A DNA stretch of 64,000 nt, from positions 310,001 to 374,000 of the forward strand of contig NZ_WUBR01000003.1 of NCBI RefSeq assembly GCF_009807005.1. Direction: 5' to 3'. Shown in pieces: positions 24,427 through 32,582 of this stretch. Position 1 is the stretch's first letter. Each line of letters opens with the position of its first letter. Origin of the DNA: Aurantiacibacter rhizosphaerae (GTDB lineage Bacteria; Pseudomonadota; Alphaproteobacteria; Sphingomonadales; Sphingomonadaceae). A program made the position numbers and the translations under genes. The notes under the pieces are model-generated. The model was not told where the DNA came from. It saw only the letters and a list, made by a program, of their open reading frames with translations, and made no database searches.

Positions 24427-24975
24427 TCAGTTCTCCACGCGCTGATCATTGGGATCAATCTGTGCATCTGTTTTCAGCATCGGATCCCAATGTTCGGCAA
24501 TCAGCCCGTCTTCTATGCGAAAAAGATCGAACCACGTGGAGTAATAGGTGCTGCCGCTGTCATCATCCTGCGCGCGCAGGAAGGCGATGGTCACGTAATT
24601 GCCCTCTGCCATGATATGCACCATCGGCAGTTCCAGCCGATCCTCGATGGCGCGTTCCGGCCGGGTGCGGCGCACGTAATCCTGTAGGCCCGCAAGGCCC
24701 TGTTCGGCGTTGGGATTGTGCTGGATGTAGTCGGCTGCGATAAATTCGCCCGCGCGGTCTGCAAGGCCAGCTTGCAGCACGATGCGATACATGTCGTAAA
24801 CCAGCCGTTTGTTCGCCTCCAGCGCGGGATCGTCGCTGGCCAGCAAAACCTCGTGATCGGCTGGCAGTTCGGGCGGCGTCGCATCTGCAGGTGCGGTTGC
24901 GGCGGCTTGTGCCGTCGCCATGCTGCTGCAGCCTGTCAGCAAGATGGCAGCCGTGACAGTGATAATCGAACGCAT
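24427..24975 (-). CDS. NTF2/SnoaL-like lipoprotein (exported)
   Basis: 182 aa. The N-terminus MRSIITVTAAILLTGC is a lipoprotein signal with lipobox LTGC. A low-complexity Ala/Pro/Thr linker follows, then a SnoaL-like domain with AADYIQHNPNAEQGLAGL and the C-terminal LIAEHWDPM. These motifs match the cytosolic protein encoded at 6177, so the two look like paralogues in different compartments. GGGAGGG precedes ATG 24975. It is co-transcribed with the periplasmic quinoprotein (one base apart). An NTF2-type lyase or isomerase placed outside the inner membrane beside an alcohol dehydrogenase suggests a first extracytoplasmic processing step of a dimeric phenolic. Confidence 0.75.
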   Translation of the reverse strand: MRSIITVTAAILLTGCSSMATAQAAATAPADATPPELPADHEVLLASDDPALEANKRLVYDMYRIVLQAGLADRAGEFIAADYIQHNPNAEQGLAGLQDYVRRTRPERAIEDRLELPMVHIMAEGNYVTIAFLRAQDDDSGSTYYSTWFDLFRIEDGLIAEHWDPMLKTDAQIDPNDQRVEN

Positions 24976-24988
24976 AAAACCCTCCCTC

Positions 24989-25005
24989 TGGCACCAGTGA
25001 TGCCA
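24989..25005. promoter_or_regulatory. putative operator TGGCACCAGTGATGCCA
   Basis: A 17-bp palindrome with one mismatched pair around a central G, in the 99-bp promoter between the NTF2 lipoprotein-quinoprotein operon and the TonB receptor operon. It differs from the two other operator families of the island and points to another regulator, not encoded next to it. Confidence 0.4.
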
Positions 25006-25074
25006 AAGCCGGGGTGACGCGACAAGCTTTCCCCGTTAAGGCGCCGGACAAAATCAATTCGGATACTGTTACCC

Positions 25075-27081
25075 ATGAAATATCTCCTGCTTGCCAGCGC
25101 TGCCACCGCGCTTCTCACCTCACCTGCGGCCGCGCAGGACAGAGAAGATGAAAACGTGATCGTCGTGCTGGGCGAAGGGCTGCCCGATACGCCCGGCGTG
25201 CCCGCCTATTCCGTGGTGGAGCTGGAGCGGGAGCAGATCGTCAACACCGGCTCCGGCACGTTTGAGGATGCACTGGCGAATGTGGCGGGCTTCCAGCAAT
25301 TCCGCCGTTCCGACAGCCGCAGCTCCAACCCCACGGCGCAGGGCGCCACCTTGCGCGCATTGGGCGGCAATGCCTCCAGCCGGGCGCTGGTGCTGCTGGA
25401 CGGCGTGCCGATGACCGATCCGTTCTTCGGCTATGTACCCTTCAATGCCATCGCGCCTGAACGGCTTTCTTCCATCCGCGTAACGCGTGGCGGCGGCTCA
25501 GGCCCGTTCGGTTCGGGCGCGCTGGCTGGCGTGGTCGAGGTTCAGAGCGCCAATGCGCAGGAACTGGGGCTGGTGAATGCACAGGCGCTGGTGAACGATC
25601 GCGGCGGCACGCAGGCCTCGCTGACTGCTGCGCCTTCATGGGACGGGGGCTATGCCGTGGCCAGCGGGCGCTGGGACAGGGGCAAGGGCTTCTTCACCAC
25701 GCCGGAGGCGGACCGCGTGCCCGCCACCGCGCGCGCCGCCTACGACAGTTGGTCTGCCAGCGGGCGCATCGTGCAGCAACTGGGTGAGGATCTCGAAGTC
25801 CAGCTTCGCGGCCTTGCGTTCGAGGACAATCGCACGCTGCGCTTCGAGGGCGCAGACAGCCGCATTCGCGGTGAGGACGTATCGCTGCGCGTGGTGTCGC
25901 GCGGGGACTGGCAGGTGGACGCGCTGGCCTATGCCCAGTGGCGCAATTTCAGCAACGTGGTGATCTCGTCCACCCGCTTTGTGAAGGTGTTGGACCAGAA
26001 GGATACGCCCGCCACGGGCCTTGGCGGCAAGATAGAGGTGCGCCCGCCTGTTGGAGATAACCACACGCTGCGCATCGGTGCCGATTACCGCCGCAGCGAC
26101 GGCGATCTTTTCGAAGACAGCTTTTCCGCCTTTTCCGGGAATTTGACCGAGAACCGCTTTGCAGGCGGCACGAACACGGACCTTGGGTTCTTCATCGATC
26201 ATGACTGGACCTACGGCCCGATCACGCTGACAGGCGGGCTGCGCGCCGATCGCTACACCATAAAGGACGGTTTCTATCGCGCCCTTGCCGCCGATGGCGC
26301 GGTGATTACGGACGACACCTATGCCGACCGTTCCGATTGGGAAATCACCTGGCGTGCAGGCGCGAGGGTGCAGATCGACCGCGCCCTCACCATGCGCGCC
26401 GCGGCCTACAGCGGGTTTCGCCTGCCCACCATCAACGAGCTTTACCGCCCCTTCGTGGTTTTCCCCGTGGTAACGCAGGCAAATGCCGCCTTGGAGCCGG
26501 AGCGGCTGGAAGGCTGGGAGCTGGGCATGGACTGGCAGGCCGCCGATTTCATGACGCTGTCTGCCACCTTCTTTGACAACAAGGTGGAGAACGCCATCGC
26601 CAATGTGACGCTGCAGCCCAATTTGCGCCAGCGCCGCAATCTGGATGCGATCGATGCGCAAGGGCTGGAAGTGGCCACCGCGCTGGACTTCGGCCAGTTC
26701 GATTTTACCGGCACACTGGTGTTCACCGCGCCGGAGATCGAAGGCACCGGCCCCGCCAGCGTGCTGGACGGCAATCTGCCGCCGCAAACGCCCACCTTCG
26801 CCGCCAGCGCAACGGCCAGCTGGCAGCCGGTGGACGGTGCGGTGCTGGCCGCCACTTTGCGCCATGTCGGCAAGCAGTTCGAAAGCGATCAGGAAACAGA
26901 GCCATTGCCCGCTACCACCACGGTGGACCTGTTCGCGCAGGTGCCGCTGTTTGGTCAGTTGTCGGGCGTGGCGCGGGTGGAAAACCTGCTGGATGAAACA
27001 GTCGTCACCCGCAACAGCGGCGGTGCCATCGATATCGGCGCGCCGCAGACGTTCTGGATAGGGCTGCGTTACGGGTTCTGA
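25075..27081 (+). CDS. TonB-dependent outer-membrane receptor
   Basis: 668 aa. A signal peptide (MKYLLLASAATALLTSPAAA) is followed by the plug domain (about 40-150), with GTFEDALANVAGFQQ, ALVLLDGVPMTDPF and RVTRGGGSGPFGSGALAGVVEV. A 22-strand-type barrel ends in the terminal aromatic IGLRYGF. The size fits siderophore, vitamin or small-aromatic receptors rather than the 900-1100-aa glycan type. It leads an apparent operon with an ALDH, a zinc ADH and an esterase. It is therefore likely to import the aromatic substrate of this island, as DdvT does in SYK-6 for a lignin biaryl. Iron uptake is the alternative. The start at ATG 25075 lacks a strong ribosome-binding site. Confidence 0.87.
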   Translation: MKYLLLASAATALLTSPAAAQDREDENVIVVLGEGLPDTPGVPAYSVVELEREQIVNTGSGTFEDALANVAGFQQFRRSDSRSSNPTAQGATLRALGGNASSRALVLLDGVPMTDPFFGYVPFNAIAPERLSSIRVTRGGGSGPFGSGALAGVVEVQSANAQELGLVNAQALVNDRGGTQASLTAAPSWDGGYAVASGRWDRGKGFFTTPEADRVPATARAAYDSWSASGRIVQQLGEDLEVQLRGLAFEDNRTLRFEGADSRIRGEDVSLRVVSRGDWQVDALAYAQWRNFSNVVISSTRFVKVLDQKDTPATGLGGKIEVRPPVGDNHTLRIGADYRRSDGDLFEDSFSAFSGNLTENRFAGGTNTDLGFFIDHDWTYGPITLTGGLRADRYTIKDGFYRALAADGAVITDDTYADRSDWEITWRAGARVQIDRALTMRAAAYSGFRLPTINELYRPFVVFPVVTQANAALEPERLEGWELGMDWQAADFMTLSATFFDNKVENAIANVTLQPNLRQRRNLDAIDAQGLEVATALDFGQFDFTGTLVFTAPEIEGTGPASVLDGNLPPQTPTFAASATASWQPVDGAVLAATLRHVGKQFESDQETEPLPATTTVDLFAQVPLFGQLSGVARVENLLDETVVTRNSGGAIDIGAPQTFWIGLRYGF

Positions 27082-27132
27082 TAGCCAAGGCCGAAACCCC
27101 GACCTAGGCTGACCATCGAAGGGGAGAGATAG

Positions 27133-28572
27133 ATGGGCAAGCTGGACGTCATCAACCCGCGCACGGGCGAGGCGGATCACGCGATCACGCCCGCCACGCG
27201 CGAAGAGATTGCCGGGAAGGCCGCCGCCTTGCGCGCGGCGCAGCCTGCGTGGGAGGCGATGGGCGTTGAGGCCCGCTGCGGCGTGATGGCGCGCTGGCTG
27301 GGCGCGGTAAAGGCGCGCGCCGCCGACATCGGGGAGGCCGATGCGCATGACACGGGCGGCTGCCACACCAGCTATCTGCAGGGCTTCATCACCATGGGCA
27401 ATATCGGCGGCTGGCTGGAGGATGCGCCAAAGGCCTTTGCCGCGCTGGATTACGATGCATTGAGCCCATCCATGCCATCCGTGCGCGTGCAATCGCAGGT
27501 GGTGGCCTATCCGCTGGTGGGCGTGATCTCGCCCTGGAATGCGCCGCTGATGCTGGCCCTGCTGGATGCCGTGCCCGCGCTTTTTGCAGGTTGCTCGGTG
27601 TTGCTCAAACCCTCCGAAGTCACGCCGCGCGTGATCGAAACATTGTTCGAAACAGTGCGCGAGGTGCCGGAACTTGCGGCGGTGTTCGACTACGTGGCCG
27701 GTGCGGGCGATGTGGGCCAGGCGGTGATAGATCAGGCGGACACCATCTGCTTCACAGGCTCCGTTCCTACGGGTCGCAAGGTGGCGGTGGCCTGTGCCGA
27801 GCGGCTGATTCCCTGCCACTTGGAACTGGGCGGGAAAGACCCGTGCATCGTTACCGAAAGCGCCGATCTGGAGCGTGCCGTCACGGCCGTGCTGCGCGGC
27901 GCGGTCTATGCCACGGGGCAGGTCTGCTATTCGGTGGAGCGGGTGTATGTGCACCGTGCCATCCACGATGATTTCGTCGCGCGGCTGGTTGAGAAAGCGC
28001 AGGACGTCCGCCTCAACGCCGACAATCCGCGCGCCGGCCATATCGGCCCCTTCACCCATGGCCCGCAGGCAGACATCGTTGCAGCGCATATTGCCGAGGC
28101 CGTAGCCAAGGGCGCGAAGGTGGAATGCGGCGGAGAGATCGAGGAGATTGGCGGCGGACGCTACCTGCGGCCAACCGTGCTGACGGGCGTTACGCATGAC
28201 ATGGCAATCATGCGGCAAGAAACCTTCGGCCCCTGCATCCCGGTGATGGCATTTGCCGATACTGATGAGGCTGTTCGCCTTGCCAATGATACGCACTTCG
28301 GCCTCACCGCCAGCGTGATCGCAGGCAGCGAGGAGGAGGCAGAGGCTATCGGGCGGCGGCTGAATGCGGGCGGTATCTTTTTGCAGGATACCTTCCTCAC
28401 CTTTGCCAAATCCCGCACATTCGGCAGCGACAGCTTCGGCTGGTCCGGCCACGGCTCCCCGCGCATCGGGCCTGAAAGCCTGCGCCGTTTCCTGCGCCGC
28501 AAGAGCCTGCTGACGCAGACGGGCGAGGTGGCTGATATTCAGGATGATCATCACCTGGGGAACGCGTCATGA
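27133..28572 (+). CDS. aldehyde dehydrogenase
   Basis: 479-aa aldehyde dehydrogenase with VISPWNAPLMLALLDAVPAL, FTGSVPTGRKVAVA, Glu231 in CHLELGGKDPC and the nucleophile Cys265 in TGQVCYSVER. The C-terminal region (SDSFGWSGHGSPRIGPE) departs somewhat from the usual GGxKxSG block, so it belongs to a less common branch. GGGGAGAG precedes ATG 27133. It overlaps the zinc ADH start by ATGA, so the two are translated together. They form a cytosolic alcohol-to-aldehyde-to-acid module, plausibly for coniferyl- or vanillyl-type compounds (inference). Confidence 0.86.
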   Translation: MGKLDVINPRTGEADHAITPATREEIAGKAAALRAAQPAWEAMGVEARCGVMARWLGAVKARAADIGEADAHDTGGCHTSYLQGFITMGNIGGWLEDAPKAFAALDYDALSPSMPSVRVQSQVVAYPLVGVISPWNAPLMLALLDAVPALFAGCSVLLKPSEVTPRVIETLFETVREVPELAAVFDYVAGAGDVGQAVIDQADTICFTGSVPTGRKVAVACAERLIPCHLELGGKDPCIVTESADLERAVTAVLRGAVYATGQVCYSVERVYVHRAIHDDFVARLVEKAQDVRLNADNPRAGHIGPFTHGPQADIVAAHIAEAVAKGAKVECGGEIEEIGGGRYLRPTVLTGVTHDMAIMRQETFGPCIPVMAFADTDEAVRLANDTHFGLTASVIAGSEEEAEAIGRRLNAGGIFLQDTFLTFAKSRTFGSDSFGWSGHGSPRIGPESLRRFLRRKSLLTQTGEVADIQDDHHLGNAS

Positions 28573-29675
28573 AGATCACCGCAGCACTTTCAGGCCGGGG
28601 CGGGGACGCGCCGCAGTTGGTGGAACTGGAACAGGAAGCCCCGCGCGCTGGCGAGATGCGGATCAGGCTTGTCGCCACCGGCATCTGCCACACCGATTTG
28701 CACGAGCACCCCGGCAGGCATTCCCCGCAACCCATCGTGCTGGGCCACGAAGGCGCAGGCGTGGTGGAGGAACTGGGCGAGGGCGTGAGCGGCTTTGCCG
28801 TGGGCGATCACGTGATCCTGTCCGGCAGCAGCTGCGGCAATTGTCCGTCCTGCCTTGCCGGGCGGCCCACCTATTGCGACCTTGCCATGCCGCTGTGCTT
28901 CGGCGGCAAGCGGCTGGATGGATCCACCGCTCTTTGCGAAGGCGATGCAAGCATCCATTCTCATTTCTTCGGCCAGTCCAGCTTTGCCACCCACGCCATC
29001 GTGCCGCAGCGCACGGCGGTGAAGATGGCGAAGGACCTGCCGCTGGAAATGCTCGGCCCGCTGGGCTGCGGCGTGGTGACGGGCGCGGGCGGCGTGATCG
29101 AGGCGCTGAAGGTTGGCTTTGGCGATACCATTGCGGTGCTGGGAACGGGCGGCGTGGGCCTGTCCGCGGTCATGGCGGCGCGCCTGGTGGGCGCGAAAAG
29201 GATCGTGGCGGTAGACCTGTCTGACGAGCGTTTGGAATTGGCCCGCGAATTCGGCGCGACCGATTGTTTTCGCGGCGATCAGGATGATCTGGCCGACGCG
29301 ATCCGCACGGTGACGGGGCGCGGCGTGAATTTCACCTTCAACACCACGAACACGCCCGCCGTCCACACGCTGGCGCTGGAGGTGCTGGCGATGAACGGCA
29401 CCGCCGGTTTCGTGGCCGCGCCGCGCGGGGAATGGGCGCCGCAGATGTTCGGCATGCTGGCAGGGGGGCGCCAGCTTCGCGGCATCTTGGGCGGCGATGC
29501 CAATCCGCGCACCTTCCTGCCGCAGCTTGCCGAATATTGGCGACAGGGCGATCTGCCGTTTGACCGGATGCTGAAATTCTATCCCTTTAGCCAGATCGAA
29601 ACCGCATGGGCCGATGCCGCCAGCGGCGCTGCGATCAAGCCCGTCCTGCTGATGGAGAACCATGATGACGCCTGA
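28569..29675 (+). CDS. zinc-dependent aryl/benzyl-alcohol dehydrogenase-like (MDR)
   Basis: 368-aa medium-chain dehydrogenase. Catalytic zinc ligands are in ATGICHTDLH and LGHEGAGVV. The structural zinc cysteines are in SSCGNCPSCLAGRPTYC, and the NAD site is AVLGTGGVGLSAVMAA, followed by VDLSDERL. The closest recognisable type is the benzyl-alcohol dehydrogenase (XylB/AreB) branch. The start overlaps the ALDH stop (ATGA), and its own 3' end overlaps the esterase start by 14 bp. It likely interconverts an aromatic primary alcohol and aldehyde with NAD. Confidence 0.87.
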   Translation: MKITAALSGRGGDAPQLVELEQEAPRAGEMRIRLVATGICHTDLHEHPGRHSPQPIVLGHEGAGVVEELGEGVSGFAVGDHVILSGSSCGNCPSCLAGRPTYCDLAMPLCFGGKRLDGSTALCEGDASIHSHFFGQSSFATHAIVPQRTAVKMAKDLPLEMLGPLGCGVVTGAGGVIEALKVGFGDTIAVLGTGGVGLSAVMAARLVGAKRIVAVDLSDERLELAREFGATDCFRGDQDDLADAIRTVTGRGVNFTFNTTNTPAVHTLALEVLAMNGTAGFVAAPRGEWAPQMFGMLAGGRQLRGILGGDANPRTFLPQLAEYWRQGDLPFDRMLKFYPFSQIETAWADAASGAAIKPVLLMENHDDA

Positions 29676-30528
29676 CCTGCGCGCGAAAATCGAAGCGCTC
29701 GGCAATGATCTCTCGTCGGAAATGCTGGGCGGAACGCAGGCCATGATGTCTGCGATCAATAACGGCATGGCGGCAGGCACCGATGTGACGCGCGATCTAG
29801 CCTACGGGCCAGACGAGCGCCACCGGCTGGACGTTTTTACCCAAGGCTCTCCCGCTGGCGCGCCGGTGCTGGTCTATGTCCACGGTGGTGGTTTTGTGAT
29901 GGGGGACAAGCACACCGAGGGTTCTGCCTTCTATTCCAACATCGGCGATTTTGCCGCGCGGATGGGCTGGGTGGGCGTGACCATGACCTATCGCCTGGCT
30001 CCCGCTCACCGCTTCCCCAGCGGCGTGGAGGACATGACGCTATTCGTCGACTGGCTGCGTGACAACATCGGCCAGCATGGCGGCGATCCCGCGAAGATCG
30101 TGCTGATGGGCCAGAGCGCCGGGGCCAGCCACATCGCCAACTACCTGGCGCATGCAAGCGACCATGCGAAAGGCATGGCGGGCGCCGCATTCCTCAGCGG
30201 CATCTACGACGTTGGCACCTGCGCGCACAATGATTTCAACAAGGCCTATTACGGAGAGGAAACCTCAGGCTGGGGCGCGGCATCCGCGCTCGCAGGCTTG
30301 CTGACCTCCGAAGTGCCGATGCAGTTCAGCGTCGCCGAGTTCGATCCCGATGATTTCCAGAAACAGGCCGCGCAGCTGGTGGAGCAATGGATGGCCAGCA
30401 AAGGCCGCCTGCCCGAAATGCATTACCTTTCAGGCCACAACCACCTGACGCCGGGCCTCTCCATCGGCAGCAGCCAGCAGGAAACGGAGCGGATGGTGGC
30501 AGGCTTCGTTCAGCGCGTGACGGGCTAG
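29662..30528 (+). CDS. HSL-family alpha/beta hydrolase (esterase/lipase type)
   Basis: 288-aa carboxylesterase of the hormone-sensitive-lipase family. The oxyanion motif HGGGF is in VYVHGGGFVMGDKH. The nucleophile is Ser152 in MGQSAGAS, and the Asp and His are likely in VAEFDPDDF and SGHNHLTPG. No signal peptide is present. The ATGATG start overlaps the end of the ADH gene and has GGAG upstream, so it is the last gene of the TonB receptor-ALDH-ADH operon. It may release aromatic acids or alcohols from esters such as feruloyl or acetyl esters. The specific ester is unknown. Confidence 0.83.
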   Translation: MMTPDLRAKIEALGNDLSSEMLGGTQAMMSAINNGMAAGTDVTRDLAYGPDERHRLDVFTQGSPAGAPVLVYVHGGGFVMGDKHTEGSAFYSNIGDFAARMGWVGVTMTYRLAPAHRFPSGVEDMTLFVDWLRDNIGQHGGDPAKIVLMGQSAGASHIANYLAHASDHAKGMAGAAFLSGIYDVGTCAHNDFNKAYYGEETSGWGAASALAGLLTSEVPMQFSVAEFDPDDFQKQAAQLVEQWMASKGRLPEMHYLSGHNHLTPGLSIGSSQQETERMVAGFVQRVTG

Positions 30529-30538
30529 GGCGAAATCC

Positions 30539-31945
30539 CTATCGCGGCACCCAGCAGCCGTGAAAAGCCATCGGCATTGCAAAGGGCAGCTTGATCGTGG
30601 CGATCGGCGGGCGGCTTACATCATTGCCGTCCAGCACCAGCAGGTCCGCGCGCTTTTCCTCGAACCGGTCGACCACGGTGAGGATGAAGCCGTCACCTTC
30701 CGGAGCATCGACGCTGCGTGGCACGAAGACTGGTTCCTGCGAGGCGGCACCGACAAGTTCGTGCACCCGCAATTCGCCTGTGTCCCACATGATCTGGCCC
30801 ACGCCCATCTGCGGAAAATCGCGCAGCGCGAAATAGCCTGTGGTGTGTTTTTGCATGGCGAAGCGGTCATCGATCCTCGGCATATCGCCTAGTGCGCCTT
30901 CCACGGGTTGCAGGCTGACAGCCTCGTCATCCGGCTTTGACAGGTCAAAGATGATGCGCGTGATCTGCGTGATCGTTTCAGGCATGGCGGGGAAGCGCCC
31001 GCTCTTGTCCGCGAAAAAGCTGAAGCAGTTTCCGGGGGAGGCGGGGGTGTCGATGATCACCTTGTCGCCATCGGTATAGGCATTCATCACATGGCCCATC
31101 ACCAAGCCGGGAATGTCGAACCAGCGCATGTCACGCGCGGGATCGCCATCGCGCGGCACCACGCCCCACTTGCCGGGCAGGTCGGGATCGTATTGGTAAT
31201 ATGGCCCGCCATCGCGCAGGCGCGCATCGTCCGCCACCAGCGGCATGATCGGAAAAACCAGATGCTCGCGCGTTACGCCCCAGTCGTGGCTCAGCCCGGG
31301 ATAGGGCGTGTCGAACATCTGTTCGCGGATCAGCTTTCCGTCCTTGTCGAAGACATGCAGGCTGGCCCTCGTATCCGGCTCCCCCTCTGCAAAAACGCCG
31401 TAGCTCCACCATTCGCCCGTCACCGGGTCGATCTTGGGATGGGCGGTCAGCGCGGTGGATTGAAGCGCGCCGAAATCGCCGACGCCCACCGTTTCCAGCG
31501 TTTCAAGATCGATCTCGTAGGGATGCGAATCCTCGCGCAGGGCGAACAGCTTTCCGTGATGCTCGAAGGCGAAGGTGTTGCCGGTGTTATCGCGCTGCGG
31601 CAGGTTGGATACGCTGGGATCGTCCGTATGCCTGTTGCGATAATGGCCGTACAGCCGTCGCCGTGCGTTGCGCTCTGCCTTCAGCCGCTCGGTCTGCACA
31701 TAGCGGCTGCGGAAGGAGACATGGCCCTCCTCGAAATGGAAGGCGCTGATCATGCCATCGCCATTCAGGATAATGTCATCCTCGAGGCTGGGATATTGCC
31801 GGTCCCCGCCGCTGCGATAATAGGAGCCTTGCAGTTCGGGCGGGATCTCTCCCTCCACCTCGCATTCGAAGACATCCGCCTCGAAACGCATGGGCTTGCG
31901 TTCCTGCAGGCCAAAGCTGGCAAAGGTGTGAAATACTTCCGGCAT
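30539..31945 (-). CDS. second carotenoid oxygenase family enzyme, lignostilbene dioxygenase-like
   Basis: 468 aa. All four iron histidines are present: His169 (TAHPKID), His220 (LSHDWG), His285 (MGHVMNAY) and His462 (FHGCWVPR). It is only moderately similar to the enzyme encoded at 9035, so it is a distinct paralogue rather than a recent copy. It probably has a different stilbene or propenylphenol preference. ATG 31945 follows AGGAGAG. It is divergent from an NTF2-fold gene at 32004 over 58 bp and converges on the esterase gene. The NTF2-plus-oxygenase pairing mirrors the lyase-then-cleavage logic of LdpA/LsdD in beta-1 lignin-dimer breakdown. The assignment to a reaction is inference. Confidence 0.87.
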   Translation of the reverse strand: MPEVFHTFASFGLQERKPMRFEADVFECEVEGEIPPELQGSYYRSGGDRQYPSLEDDIILNGDGMISAFHFEEGHVSFRSRYVQTERLKAERNARRRLYGHYRNRHTDDPSVSNLPQRDNTGNTFAFEHHGKLFALREDSHPYEIDLETLETVGVGDFGALQSTALTAHPKIDPVTGEWWSYGVFAEGEPDTRASLHVFDKDGKLIREQMFDTPYPGLSHDWGVTREHLVFPIMPLVADDARLRDGGPYYQYDPDLPGKWGVVPRDGDPARDMRWFDIPGLVMGHVMNAYTDGDKVIIDTPASPGNCFSFFADKSGRFPAMPETITQITRIIFDLSKPDDEAVSLQPVEGALGDMPRIDDRFAMQKHTTGYFALRDFPQMGVGQIMWDTGELRVHELVGAASQEPVFVPRSVDAPEGDGFILTVVDRFEEKRADLLVLDGNDVSRPPIATIKLPFAMPMAFHGCWVPR

Positions 31946-32003
31946 TGCTCTCTCCTGTGTAGGACATAGTCAACGCGAAGCTACGCAAAAGTGCAAGGGG
32001 ACA

Positions 32004-32570
32004 ATGATGAGTGAATGTTGGCCGGATGGCGTGCCGCAGATAATGCCCGCGCAGGATCGCGCGGAAATAGAAGAATTGTTCGCCAGATATGCATGGGGGA
32101 TAGACCTGGCGGACGAGGAACAGGCGATAGCCACCTTCGCCCGCGATGCGGAATTCGATCACCTGTGGCAGGGGCGGGTGAAGGGCCACGATGCCATTCG
32201 CGAGAACCTGCGCAGCCTGTGGTACGATCGCCAGCACTGGTGGTATGGCCGCCAGCACATCATGAACCAGTTCATCATGGACCCGCGGCCAGAGGGTGCC
32301 CGCGTGCGCTGCTTCTTCCAGATCCTGCAATGGAATGCCGACTATCGCACCAATTTCGTGTTCGGCATCGGCACGCGCGACGATCGGCTGATCAGGGAAG
32401 ACGGGCGCTGGAAATTCTGGCGCCTGACGGTGAACGCCTGGACGGAGGTGGACCAGGTGCCGTGGAAGGGAGAGCGCAAGCTGCCGCAGCGCCCGCCCTA
32501 TCGCAGCGATCCTGCCGATACGCGCCCGTTTGACGAACAGACGCATGATGCGTTTGACGACGGGAAATAG
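32004..32570 (+). CDS. NTF2/SnoaL_4-like protein paired with oxygenase 2
   Basis: 188-aa cytosolic protein. The NTF2-like core runs from RAEIEELFARYAWGIDLADE through FARDAEFDHLWQGRVKGHDAIRENL and HWWYGRQHIMNQFIM to GRWKFWRLTVNAWTEV. A Pro/Arg-rich tail of about 25 residues (LPQRPPYRSDPADTRPF) is unusual for the family. It starts at ATG 32004 (or 32007) after AAGGGGA. It is divergent from the second lignostilbene-type oxygenase and lies just before the convergent ppx gene, marking the end of the catabolic island. A gamma-formaldehyde-lyase-like role (LdpA/PcfL type) is a testable idea. Confidence 0.75.
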   Translation: MMSECWPDGVPQIMPAQDRAEIEELFARYAWGIDLADEEQAIATFARDAEFDHLWQGRVKGHDAIRENLRSLWYDRQHWWYGRQHIMNQFIMDPRPEGARVRCFFQILQWNADYRTNFVFGIGTRDDRLIREDGRWKFWRLTVNAWTEVDQVPWKGERKLPQRPPYRSDPADTRPFDEQTHDAFDDGK

Positions 32571-32582
32571 GGCGGCAGCCGC

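Noticed and set aside
25636-28554. 972-codon open frame on the minus strand across the TonB receptor and ALDH genes
   Set aside because: Composition is His/Arg/Gly/Ala-rich without domain motifs, and both overlapped plus-strand genes have clear catalytic or structural signatures.
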